Source: an uncultured Oscillospiraceae bacterium (lineage in GTDB: Bacteria; Bacillota; Clostridia; Oscillospirales; Oscillospiraceae). From it: DNA of 5,567 nucleotides. Both the position numbers and the translations under genes were made by a program. Below, piece after piece: positions 1 to 5,490 of this stretch. The notes beneath the pieces were generated by a model. It had not been told where the DNA came from. It saw only the letters and a program-made list of their open reading frames with translations, and made no database searches. Position 1 is the first letter of the stretch. Each line of letters begins with the position of its first letter. Where the stretch lies: NCBI GenBank assembly GCA_934659475.1, contig CAKUHX010000113.1, positions 1 through 5,567 on the forward strand, read 5' to 3'.

Positions 1-628
1 AGCTCCTGCTGATCCCGCAGCGGGCGGCGATCTCCTTCTGGGTACGGGGCTCACGGCCGTCCAGCCCGTAGCGCTGCACGATCACCATCCTCTCCCGGTC
101 GTCCAGACATTCGTTCACATACTTCCGCACCCGGATACAGGACTCCCTCGTGTCCAGCTGCTCCAGCATGTCATCGTCCACGGCGATCACGTCCATCAGG
201 GACAGGCCGCCGTCCTCCCCCGCCGCCTCCAGCGTATCCGCCAGAGACACCTCCCCCTGCAGCTTCTTCTGCGCCCGGAAGTGCATGAGGATCTCATTTT
301 CGATGCACCTGCTGGCATAGGTCGCCAACCGCACATTTTTCTCCGGCTTGAAGGTGGACACCCCCTTGATCAGCCCGATGGTGCCAATCGAGATCAGGTC
401 GTCCTGGTCCCCCGTCTGTGCGTAATACTTCTTGACGATATGGGCGACCAGGCGCAGGTTCCGCTCGATCAGCACGTTGCGCGCCTCCATATCTCCCTTG
501 GCCCACCGCTCCAGATATTCCCGCTCCTCCTCCGGCTTCAGCGGCCGGGGAAAGGAGCCCCCGCCCCCGGACAGGCGCAGGGTGAAAAACAGGCCGTTCA
601 AGATCAGAAAGATCACCGGTGACAGCAT
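1..628 (-). CDS. sigK: RNA polymerase sporulation sigma factor SigK, pro-form (C-terminus beyond window)
   Basis: Late mother-cell sigma factor that directs RNA polymerase to coat, cortex and mother-cell lysis genes during sporulation. Translating the minus strand from the ATG at 628-626 gives 209 codons that run off the left edge; the family is about 230-240 residues, so roughly 25-30 residues are missing. Residues 1-20 are hydrophobic, like the B. subtilis SigK pro-sequence removed by SpoIVFB. FPRPL (26-30) precedes region 2: NLRLVAHIVKK (57-67), DLISIGTIGLIKG (77-89) and LATYASRCIENEILMHFRA (101-119). Region 4 has LDDRERMVIVQRYGLDG (175-191) and the start of the helix-turn-helix, TQKEIAARCGISRS. 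LVAHIVKK and ILMH favour SigK over the paralogue SigE. The frame is uninterrupted across the region where skin-like elements split sigK in some Bacilli and Clostridia. A GGAGGTG ribosome binding site at 635-641 lies 6 nt from the ATG. Confidence 0.93.
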   Translation of the reverse strand, partial: MLSPVIFLILNGLFFTLRLSGGGGSFPRPLKPEEEREYLERWAKGDMEARNVLIERNLRLVAHIVKKYYAQTGDQDDLISIGTIGLIKGVSTFKPEKNVRLATYASRCIENEILMHFRAQKKLQGEVSLADTLEAAGEDGGLSLMDVIAVDDDMLEQLDTRESCIRVRKYVNECLDDRERMVIVQRYGLDGREPRTQKEIAARCGISRS

Positions 629-634
629 AAAAAG

Positions 635-641
635 CACCTCC
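635..641 (-). promoter_or_regulatory. Ribosome binding site of sigK
   Basis: Reads GGAGGTG on the minus strand, 6 nt before the ATG at 628. It fixes the start and so places the hydrophobic leader inside the protein. Confidence 0.85.
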
Positions 642-667
642 CCTGTACCATACTTTTCACCGCCTGT

Positions 668-694
668 CCCCTATGCCTGGCCCCGTTCAAATTT
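668..694 (-). promoter_or_regulatory. Possible SigE-type promoter for sigK
   Basis: On the minus strand AAATT (690-694) is followed by a 14-nt spacer and CATAGGGG (668-675). The known SigE pattern is roughly ATATT, 14 nt, CATACAnT. The spacing fits and the CATA core is present, but the second half of the -10 does not match. The distance to the ribosome binding site would leave a sensible short leader. In B. subtilis sigK is transcribed by SigE, which makes the candidate biologically reasonable. This is a weak call. Confidence 0.3.
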
Positions 695-698
695 CCCC

Positions 699-729
699 TT
701 GACTCTCCCCGTGTGTGAGGGTCTACTAT
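699..729 (+). promoter_or_regulatory. MerR-type promoter/operator with 19-bp spacer
   Basis: TTGACT (699-704) and TACTAT (724-729) are separated by 19 bp, longer than the usual 17. An imperfect dyad centred on position 712 fills the spacer: GAC (701-703) pairs with GTC (721-723), and CTC (705-707) with GAG (717-719); 7 of 11 symmetric positions are complementary. An over-long spacer with a dyad inside it is the hallmark of promoters activated by DNA-distorting MerR-family proteins. The next gene downstream encodes such a protein, so autoregulation is the simplest reading. Transcription would begin near 736, ahead of the GTG start at 769. Confidence 0.8.
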
Positions 730-755
730 ATCCATGAGCTCAAAACCAGTTTTTC

Positions 756-763
756 AGGAGGTG
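756..763 (+). promoter_or_regulatory. Ribosome binding site deciding the GTG start of the MerR gene
   Basis: AGGAGGTG lies 5 nt before the GTG at 769. It supports GTG rather than the upstream in-frame ATG at 715, which lacks a comparable site. Confidence 0.8.
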
Positions 764-768
764 CCCCT

Positions 769-1584
769 GTGCTGAAGATCGGAGATTTTTCAAAACTGTC
801 CAGAGTGAGCATCCGTATGCTGCGCCACTACGATGAGATCGGTCTTCTCAAGCCCGCTGAGACCGACCCCTTCACCGACTACCGCTATTACAGCGAAGCC
901 CAGCTGCCCACCGTCTGCCGCATCACGGCCCTGCGGGACATGGGCTTCAGTCTGGGCGAGGTACGCGCGATCCTGCCTATATACCACGACCGCGGGCAGC
1001 TCGACGCGTACCTCGCGGAGCAGGAAAACGTCCTGATGCGTCGGCAGGAGGAGACCGCGCGGCAGCTGTGCCTTCTGGACACAGCCAGAAAACGTCTGAG
1101 AAAGGAACACCCTATGCAGTACAACGTGACCATCAAGACACTGCCCCAGCGTTACGCCGCCACCGTCCGCATGACCATTCCCCGCTATGAGGACGAGGGC
1201 ATGATCTGGCAGACCCTCTGCCAGGAGACCGATGCCATGCCCCTGACCCCCTCTGACCCCTGCTATTGCTGCGTCGTATTCCTCGACGGCGAGCACAAGG
1301 AGCGCGACGTACTGATCGAAGCGCAAAAAGCCGTCACGGGCAGCTACCCCGACACCGAGCATGTCCGGTTCCGAACGCTCCCTCCCGTCACTTACGCCGG
1401 CTGCACCTTCAAGGGCGGCTATGAGCAGATCAACGACGTGGTGGAGGCCCTGACCGCCTGGATCGACGCCAACGGCTACACCTATGCCGGCCCCATGTTC
1501 GACATTTACCACGTCAGCCCCCACGAGACTGCCGACCCGGCGCAGTTCGTCACCGAGGTCTGCTTTCCCGTCAGGGAAAAGTGA
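769..1584 (+). CDS. MerR-family transcriptional regulator with GyrI-like effector-binding domain (BmrR-like)
   Basis: Probable ligand-responsive activator of 271 residues. Residues 2-70 are a MerR winged helix: KIGDFSKLSRVSIRMLRHYDE, then the wing with DYRYYSEAQL, then RDMGFSLGEVRAIL. A polar, Arg/Glu/Gln-rich helix at about 75-113 is the dimerising coiled coil. Residues 118-270 resemble the GyrI-like (AraC effector-binding) fold, ending in the typical TEVCFPV; Glu263 is a candidate for the acidic residue that binds cationic ligands in this fold. I choose the GTG at 769 because AGGAGGTG lies at 756-763, 5 nt upstream, and the residues after it begin the HTH directly. An in-frame ATG at 715 lies inside the operator, upstream of the expected transcription start, and is unlikely. 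No transporter or other obvious target is adjacent, and a terminator follows, so the gene appears monocistronic. The ligand cannot be read from sequence. Confidence 0.88.
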   Translation: MLKIGDFSKLSRVSIRMLRHYDEIGLLKPAETDPFTDYRYYSEAQLPTVCRITALRDMGFSLGEVRAILPIYHDRGQLDAYLAEQENVLMRRQEETARQLCLLDTARKRLRKEHPMQYNVTIKTLPQRYAATVRMTIPRYEDEGMIWQTLCQETDAMPLTPSDPCYCCVVFLDGEHKERDVLIEAQKAVTGSYPDTEHVRFRTLPPVTYAGCTFKGGYEQINDVVEALTAWIDANGYTYAGPMFDIYHVSPHETADPAQFVTEVCFPVREK

Positions 1585-1621
1585 CCCGTAAGCAGTCCCT
1601 GCCGGCAGACACATCCAAACG

Positions 1622-1661
1622 AAGGCCCCCGGCGCCGCTCATGCGGCGCCGGGGGCCTTTT
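1622..1661 (+). terminator. Strong intrinsic terminator between convergent genes
   Basis: A perfect 17-bp stem (1622-1638 with 1643-1659) closes on a 4-nt TCAT loop. The 3' arm runs into TTTT at 1658-1661. It ends the MerR transcript 38 nt after its stop codon. On the minus strand the same stem lies 20 nt past the kinase stop and is followed by a broken T-run (TTCGTTT), so it may also work, less efficiently, for that gene. Confidence 0.92.
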
Positions 1662-1678
1662 ATCTGATCTGTTACACT

Positions 1679-3349
1679 TTACACTTTATAGCACCCGCCG
1701 CCCACGAACTCCCGCATGAGGGAGGTCTTGGGCACGTCGTCGGAGGGCAGGGGCAGGAAGTAGTCCAGGAATTTCAGCAGGCGCTTGGCCTCTACATACT
1801 CCGCGCTGTCCCGGGGCACGCCGAACAGCAAGGGCTGGATATAGGTCTTCAGCAGGGCGGTCTCGTAGATCAGGGCGGAGTTGAACACCGCGTCGGCGCT
1901 GTCCTGATAGGGGAAGATGTTCTCCTCCTCCCCCCGACGGACGGAGGGCCACATTTTGATCGTAGCCTGGGCGCCGTAACCCCGGGTGCGGGCGTCCCTC
2001 TCGATCCGCCGCAGCAGGCGGGCATCAGTGGTGGGGATGCGGTTGTGGTCGTCCACATTCAGGGTGGTCAGGCAGCTGATATAGATCTTGTACTTGCTCT
2101 CCTTGGGCAGCGTATGGGAGAAGGCGTCATTCAGGCAGTGGATGCCCTCGATCACCAGCACGTCCTTCTCCCCCAGGGTCAGGGTATCGCCGTTATACTC
2201 CCGCATGCCCTTCTTGAAGTTATAGGTGGGCATCTCCACCGTCTCGCCCCGCAGCAGGCGCAGCATATCCCGGTTGAAGCCCTCCACGTCCATGGCGTCC
2301 AGCCCCTCGAAGTCATACTGGCCGTTGGCATCCTTGGGGGTGTCCTCCCGGTTTTTGAAGTAGTTGTCCGTGGCGATGGGGTGGGGCCGCAGGCCGCAGG
2401 CCAGCAGCTGGGTGGACAGCCGGTGGGAGAAGGTGGTCTTGCCGGAGGAGGAGGGCCCGGCGATCATCACAAAGCGCACTCCCTTCCGGCCGGCGATCTC
2501 CTCGGCGATGTCGCCGATGCGCTTCTCCATCAGGGCCTCGTGGGCCAGGATCATCTGGGTGGACTGGCCGTTGGCGATGATGTCATCCATCTCCCCCACG
2601 TTGGAGACATACATGGCCGCGGAGCGGTCCTCATCGTCGTGCATGGCCTGAAAGACCTTTCTGGAGGGCTCGAACCGGCCAAGCTGCTCCGGCTCCTCCT
2701 GGGCGGGCAGGCGGAGGACAAAGCCGTCCTCAAAGGGCTCCAGCGCGAACCATTTGAGATAGCCCGTGTGGGGCACCATATAGCCGTAGAAGTAGTCGGT
2801 AAAGCCATCCAGAGTATACAGGTTGACCCGGGAGCTGACCCGGTATTTCAGGACCCTCGCCTTGTCCTCCATACCGTTGGCGGAGAAGAAGGCCCTGGCG
2901 TCCTCGATGTCCACAGGCTTCTTCTCGATGGGCAGGGCCTGGGCGGCCAGCTGGCGCATCCGCTCCTCCACCCGGGCCAGCAGGGCGTCATCCAGAGAAA
3001 ACTCCCCCCATGCCCGGCAGAACAGGGCATTGCTCAGGGAGAACTCCACCCGGACGTTCTTCACCTTGTCCCGGCCCACCGTGTCATAAAACGCCTTCAG
3101 CATCAGCAGGATGGCGCTGCGCTCATAGGTCTGGCGGCCGGGCTTGTCCGCGGCGGTCACCATAGCCAGCGTGCAGTCCCGCTGGATGGTCTTATACAGC
3201 TCCCGCAGCTTGCCGTCCCGGTTCACCAGCAGGATGTCGTGGGCATGATCCCCCTGCACCTCGTCGGCCACCGTCTGATAGGGCGTGCCCGCGGGGTACA
3301 GGCGCTCTTTTCCGTCTACGGTCACGCGAAACATGTTTTTGTTCTCCAT
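1679..3349 (-). CDS. Nucleoside (uridine-like) kinase with N-terminal TGS and ThrRS-editing-like domains
   Basis: Predicted cytoplasmic P-loop kinase of 556 residues, related to uridine kinase Udk but more than twice its length. Residues ~5-67 look like a TGS domain. Residues ~100-215 resemble the second additional (editing) domain of threonyl-tRNA synthetase: ARVEERMRQLAAQALPIEKK (125-144), then DGFTDYFYGYMVPHTGYLK (181-199). Residues ~290-545 form the kinase: Walker A GPSSSGKTT (298-306), DNYF (328-331) for substrate binding, a Walker B-like VLVIEGIHCLN (397-407) and an Arg-rich lid RLLRRIERDARTRG (444-457). Fusions of this layout occur widely in Clostridia and Thermotoga annotated as nucleoside kinases; the substrate is not proven by sequence. 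The metal-binding His/Cys residues of genuine ThrRS editing domains are absent. The start at 3349 is set by AAAGGAG, 6 nt upstream; a longer reading to 3472 would cross the promoter. Confidence 0.9.
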   Translation of the reverse strand: MENKNMFRVTVDGKERLYPAGTPYQTVADEVQGDHAHDILLVNRDGKLRELYKTIQRDCTLAMVTAADKPGRQTYERSAILLMLKAFYDTVGRDKVKNVRVEFSLSNALFCRAWGEFSLDDALLARVEERMRQLAAQALPIEKKPVDIEDARAFFSANGMEDKARVLKYRVSSRVNLYTLDGFTDYFYGYMVPHTGYLKWFALEPFEDGFVLRLPAQEEPEQLGRFEPSRKVFQAMHDDEDRSAAMYVSNVGEMDDIIANGQSTQMILAHEALMEKRIGDIAEEIAGRKGVRFVMIAGPSSSGKTTFSHRLSTQLLACGLRPHPIATDNYFKNREDTPKDANGQYDFEGLDAMDVEGFNRDMLRLLRGETVEMPTYNFKKGMREYNGDTLTLGEKDVLVIEGIHCLNDAFSHTLPKESKYKIYISCLTTLNVDDHNRIPTTDARLLRRIERDARTRGYGAQATIKMWPSVRRGEEENIFPYQDSADAVFNSALIYETALLKTYIQPLLFGVPRDSAEYVEAKRLLKFLDYFLPLPSDDVPKTSLMREFVGGGCYKV

Positions 3350-3355
3350 GCTGTT

Positions 3356-3362
3356 CTCCTTT
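3356..3362 (-). promoter_or_regulatory. Ribosome binding site of the nucleoside kinase gene
   Basis: AAAGGAG on the minus strand, 6 nt before the ATG at 3349. It selects this start over the in-frame upstream ATGs. Confidence 0.85.
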
Positions 3363-3416
3363 AAGTCGGTCTGCATCCGCTGCTGCGGAGCACATAAAAA
3401 TGAAAGCAGTATGTTT

Positions 3417-3445
3417 ATTATACGGGAAAACTCCGCTGGACTCAA
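3417..3445 (-). promoter_or_regulatory. Sigma-A promoter of the nucleoside kinase gene
   Basis: On the minus strand TTGAGT (3440-3445), a 17-bp spacer and a perfect TATAAT (3417-3422). Transcription should start near 3410, giving a leader of about 60 nt that holds only a small 5-bp hairpin (3376-3389). Confidence 0.85.
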
Positions 3446-3505
3446 TGGGTGATCGGCAATTTCTGCCCACATTTTCCGACATGGGATCCCCCTTTCTGTT
3501 TTTCT

Positions 3506-3534
3506 TTGACTGTATCCCTCCCCTGTGGTATACT
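3506..3534 (+). promoter_or_regulatory. Sigma-A promoter of the metY operon, extended -10
   Basis: TTGACT (3506-3511), a 17-bp spacer and TATACT (3529-3534), with TGG directly before the -10 as an extended -10 element. It diverges from the kinase promoter about 60 bp away. The predicted start is near 3541, leaving a leader of about 50 nt. Confidence 0.87.
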
Positions 3535-3546
3535 TTGGCTATCTGT

Positions 3547-3569
3547 GCGGTGCGGGCCATTCGCACCGC
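3547..3569 (+). other. 8-bp hairpin in the metY 5' leader
   Basis: GCGGTGCG (3547-3554) pairs perfectly with CGCACCGC (3562-3569) around a 7-nt loop. It begins within a few bases of the predicted transcript start and ends 8 nt before the ribosome binding site. There is no U-tract after it, so it is not a terminator. It could be a transcript-stabilising 5' hairpin, a translational control element, or a DNA dyad bound by a repressor. It is too small and lacks the layout of an S-box (SAM-I) riboswitch. Confidence 0.6.
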
Positions 3570-3577
3570 TGTATTCC

Positions 3578-3584
3578 AAGGAGG
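3578..3584 (+). promoter_or_regulatory. Ribosome binding site of metY
   Basis: AAGGAGG, 6 nt before the ATG at 3591. It rules out the longer in-frame reading from the ATG at 3525, which begins inside the promoter. Confidence 0.87.
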
Positions 3585-3590
3585 CACGCT

Positions 3591-4874
3591 ATGAGCCAGT
3601 ACACCATCGATACCAACTGCGTCCAGGGGGGCTACGCCCCCGGCAACGGCCAGCCCCGCCAGATCCCCATCATCCAGTCTACGACCTTTAAGTACAGCAC
3701 CAGTGAGGATATGGGAAAGCTCTTCGACCTGGAGGCCAGCGGCTATTTCTATACCCGCCTGCAGAATCCCACCAACGACATGGTGGCGGCCAAGATCTGC
3801 GCCCTGGAAGGCGGCACCGCCGCCATGCTCACCTCCTCCGGCCAGGCGGCCAACTTCTACGCCGTGTTCAACATCGCCAACTGCGGCGACCACGTGGTGG
3901 CCAGCAGCAGCATCTACGGCGGCACCTATAACCTGTTCGCCGTGACCATGAAGAAGATGGGGGTGGAGTTCACCTTCGTCTCCCCCGACTGCACGGAGGA
4001 GAAGCTGGCGGCCGCCTTCCGGCCCAACACCAAGGCCGTGTTCGGCGAGACCATCGCCAACCCCGCCCTGACCGTGCTGGACATCGAAAAGTTCGCCCGC
4101 GCCGCCCACGGCCACGGCGTGCCCCTGATCGTGGACAACACCTTCGCCACCCCCATCAACTGCCGCCCCTTTGAGTGGGGGGCCGACATCGTCACCCACT
4201 CCACCACCAAGTATATGGACGGCCACGGCGCCGCCGTGGGCGGCTGCATCGTGGACAGCGGTAAGTTCGACTGGATGGCCCACGCGGACAAGTTCCCCGG
4301 CCTGACCACCCCCGACGACAGCTACCACGGCATCACCTACGCCCAGCGCTTCGGCCAGGAGGGGGCCTTCATCACCAAGGCCACCGCCCAGCTCATGCGG
4401 GACTTCGGCTCCATCCAGTCGCCCCAGAACGCCTTCTACCTGAATCTGGGGCTGGAGAGCCTCCACATCCGGATGCCCCGGCACTGCGAAAACGCCCTGG
4501 CCGTGGCCCAGTACCTGAACGGCCACCCCAAGATCGCCTGGGTGTCCTATCCCGGCCTGGAAGGGGACAAGTACTATGAGACCGCCCAGAAATATATGCC
4601 CAGCGGCACCTGCGGCGTGGTGTCCTTCGGCGTGAAGGGCGGCCGCGCGGCGGCTGAAGTATTCATGAAACACCTGAAGCTGGCCGCCATCGAGACCCAT
4701 GTGGCCGACGCCCGCACCTGCTGCCTGCACCCCGCCTCCTCCACCCACCGGCAGATGACCGACGCCGAACTGGCCGCCGCCGGGGTATCCCCCGACCAGG
4801 TGCGCCTGTCCTGCGGACTGGAGGACAAGGCCGACCTGATCGCCGACCTGGAGCAGGCCCTGGCCCAGGTATAA
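3591..4874 (+). CDS. metY: O-acetylhomoserine sulfhydrylase (aminocarboxypropyltransferase)
   Basis: PLP enzyme that makes homocysteine from O-acetylhomoserine and sulfide, joining sulfide assimilation to methionine synthesis in the cytoplasm. The 427-residue length is normal for MetY. Visible Cys/Met-metabolism PLP-enzyme motifs: YTRLQNPT (54-61; Tyr54 and Arg56 reach the PLP phosphate of the neighbouring subunit), TSSGQAA (81-87; the Gln favours MetY over the SSGMAA of MetB/MetC), Tyr109 in SIYGGTYNL (stacks on PLP), VDNTFATP (181-188; Asp182 holds the pyridine nitrogen), HSTTKY (203-208; Lys207 is the Schiff-base lysine), then DARTCCLHPASSTHRQM (373-389) with Arg375, and VRLSCGLED (404-412). 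No residue expected for catalysis is missing. The paired cysteines 377-378 sit where hydrophobic residues are more usual. The promoter lies directly upstream and a DUF3783 gene follows after 30 nt, probably co-transcribed. Cystathionine gamma-synthase is a less likely alternative. Confidence 0.95.
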   Translation: MSQYTIDTNCVQGGYAPGNGQPRQIPIIQSTTFKYSTSEDMGKLFDLEASGYFYTRLQNPTNDMVAAKICALEGGTAAMLTSSGQAANFYAVFNIANCGDHVVASSSIYGGTYNLFAVTMKKMGVEFTFVSPDCTEEKLAAAFRPNTKAVFGETIANPALTVLDIEKFARAAHGHGVPLIVDNTFATPINCRPFEWGADIVTHSTTKYMDGHGAAVGGCIVDSGKFDWMAHADKFPGLTTPDDSYHGITYAQRFGQEGAFITKATAQLMRDFGSIQSPQNAFYLNLGLESLHIRMPRHCENALAVAQYLNGHPKIAWVSYPGLEGDKYYETAQKYMPSGTCGVVSFGVKGGRAAAEVFMKHLKLAAIETHVADARTCCLHPASSTHRQMTDAELAAAGVSPDQVRLSCGLEDKADLIADLEQALAQV

Positions 4875-4889
4875 AAACCGCGCACACAG

Positions 4890-4896
4890 AAAGGAG
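4890..4896 (+). promoter_or_regulatory. Ribosome binding site of the DUF3783 gene
   Basis: AAAGGAG, 8 nt before the ATG at 4905, in the 30-nt gap after the metY stop. No promoter is seen in this gap. Confidence 0.8.
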
Positions 4897-4904
4897 AGCC
4901 TACT

Positions 4905-5309
4905 ATGACAAAGCAAGCCGTTCTTTTGTATAACTGCTCCGGCCCCCAGTGGACCAAGCTGCACCAGATGATGATGATGCTCCGCTTCCGCATCCGGATG
5001 ATCCGGCCAGAGCAGTACCATCTGCCCCTGGAGCAGCTGGCTCAGGGTCAGGGCGAGCCCGCCGCGGACATCGTGCCAGAGTCGTTCCCCGAGTCCATGA
5101 TGGTGTTCTGCGGCGTGGGTCAGGCCCAGCTGGAGGCCATCCTCAACGCCATCCGCCTATCCAAGCTGCCCCCCATCCCCTTGAAGGCGGTGCTGACCGA
5201 CAGCAACCGTGAGTGGGACTCCGTCCAGCTGCACGAGGAGCTGTTGAAGGAGAAAGAGGCCATCGCCCAGCAGTCCGAAGCAAAAAAAGCCGGGGCAGCG
5301 GAGAAATGA
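4905..5309 (+). CDS. DUF3783 domain-containing protein of unknown function
   Basis: A 134-residue soluble protein with no signal peptide or membrane segment. Residues ~63-118 match the pattern I know for DUF3783: ESMMVFCGVGQAQLEAIL (63-80), then LPPIPLKAVLTDSNREW (88-104) and a short helix with HEELLKEKEA. The N-terminal 60 residues hold a run of four methionines (22-25) and a basic stretch RFRIRMIRPEQ; they begin AVLLYNC, which looks like a beta strand of a small alpha/beta fold. The C-terminal 20 residues are Lys/Ala/Glu-rich and probably disordered. The function of the family is unknown. Position 30 nt after metY, without a promoter between, suggests co-transcription, but no sequence feature shows a role in sulfur metabolism. 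Confidence 0.82.
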   Translation: MTKQAVLLYNCSGPQWTKLHQMMMMLRFRIRMIRPEQYHLPLEQLAQGQGEPAADIVPESFPESMMVFCGVGQAQLEAILNAIRLSKLPPIPLKAVLTDSNREWDSVQLHEELLKEKEAIAQQSEAKKAGAAEK

Positions 5310-5318
5310 TCCGATCTT

Positions 5319-5361
5319 CCGGCGGGGGCGGTCAAGGTAATAGTTGACAAACCCCCGCCGG
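5319..5361. repeat. Nested inverted repeat overlapping the tRNA-Leu promoter
   Basis: Outer arms 5319-5328 and 5352-5361 (CCGGCGGGGG / CCCCCGCCGG) pair perfectly over 10 bp. Inside, GTCAA (5331-5335) pairs with TTGAC (5344-5348), which is part of the -35 box. The 3' arm ends 5 bp before the -10. No T-tract follows on either strand, so it is not a standard intrinsic terminator. It may still fold as RNA at the end of the metY-DUF3783 transcript. Confidence 0.65.
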
Positions 5362-5372
5362 GACAGTATAAT
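5344..5372 (+). promoter_or_regulatory. Perfect-consensus sigma-A promoter of tRNA-Leu
   Basis: TTGACA (5344-5349), a 17-bp spacer and TATAAT (5367-5372): both boxes match consensus fully, as expected for a stable RNA gene. Transcription should start near 5379, about 26 nt before the tRNA. Confidence 0.93.
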
Positions 5373-5404
5373 AATCAAGCGGTTCTTCCTAGGACCATCA
5401 GGAT

Positions 5405-5490
5405 GCGGCTGTGCTGGAATTGGTAGACTGGCAAGCTTGAGGTGCTTGTGTCCTCTGGGCGTACGGGTTCGAGTCCCGTCAGCCGCACCA
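5405..5490 (+). tRNA. tRNA-Leu, anticodon GAG, CCA encoded
   Basis: Class II tRNA of 86 nt reading CUC/CUU leucine codons. The acceptor stem GCGGCTG (5405-5411) pairs with CAGCCGC (5480-5486). The anticodon stem CAAGC (5432-5436) pairs with GCTTG (5444-5448) around loop TTGAGGT, with anticodon GAG at 5439-5441. The long variable arm (GTCC/GGGC) and A73 (5487) are leucine hallmarks. The T-stem ACGGG/CCCGT encloses TTCGAGT. CCA is encoded at 5488-5490. The D-stem reads CTG/CTG, giving C-G and G-C pairs flanking a U-U mismatch. Confidence 0.96.

Noticed and set aside
641..660. SigK- or SigE-like -10 (TATGGTA on the minus strand, about 647-653) for sigK
   Set aside because: The implied transcription start would fall in the ribosome binding site, leaving no functional leader.
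281..737. Plus-strand open frames at 281-622 and 432-737
   Set aside because: They lie antisense to sigK, whose protein motifs are unmistakable on the minus strand.
715..768. Upstream ATG (715) as the start of the MerR gene
   Set aside because: It lies within the operator, upstream of the expected transcription start, while a good ribosome binding site serves the GTG at 769.
790..1614. Open frame of 274 codons on the minus strand opposite the MerR gene
   Set aside because: The plus strand carries intact MerR and GyrI-like domains with a promoter and ribosome binding site; the antisense translation is low complexity.
2045..3364. Open frame of 439 codons on the plus strand opposite the nucleoside kinase
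   Set aside because: It is an antisense shadow of the kinase gene, rich in Gly, His, Leu and Val with no recognisable domain, and has no ribosome binding site.
3541..3590. SAM-I (S-box) riboswitch in the metY leader
   Set aside because: The leader is about 50 nt with a single hairpin; an S-box needs about 100 nt or more with a four-way junction, and no antiterminator/terminator pair is present.
3192..5021. Long open frame of 609 codons on the minus strand opposite metY
   Set aside because: It covers metY, which has clear PLP-enzyme motifs, and also runs through both promoters and into the kinase gene. Its Gly/Val/His-rich, low-complexity translation is what GC-biased codons give on the opposite strand.
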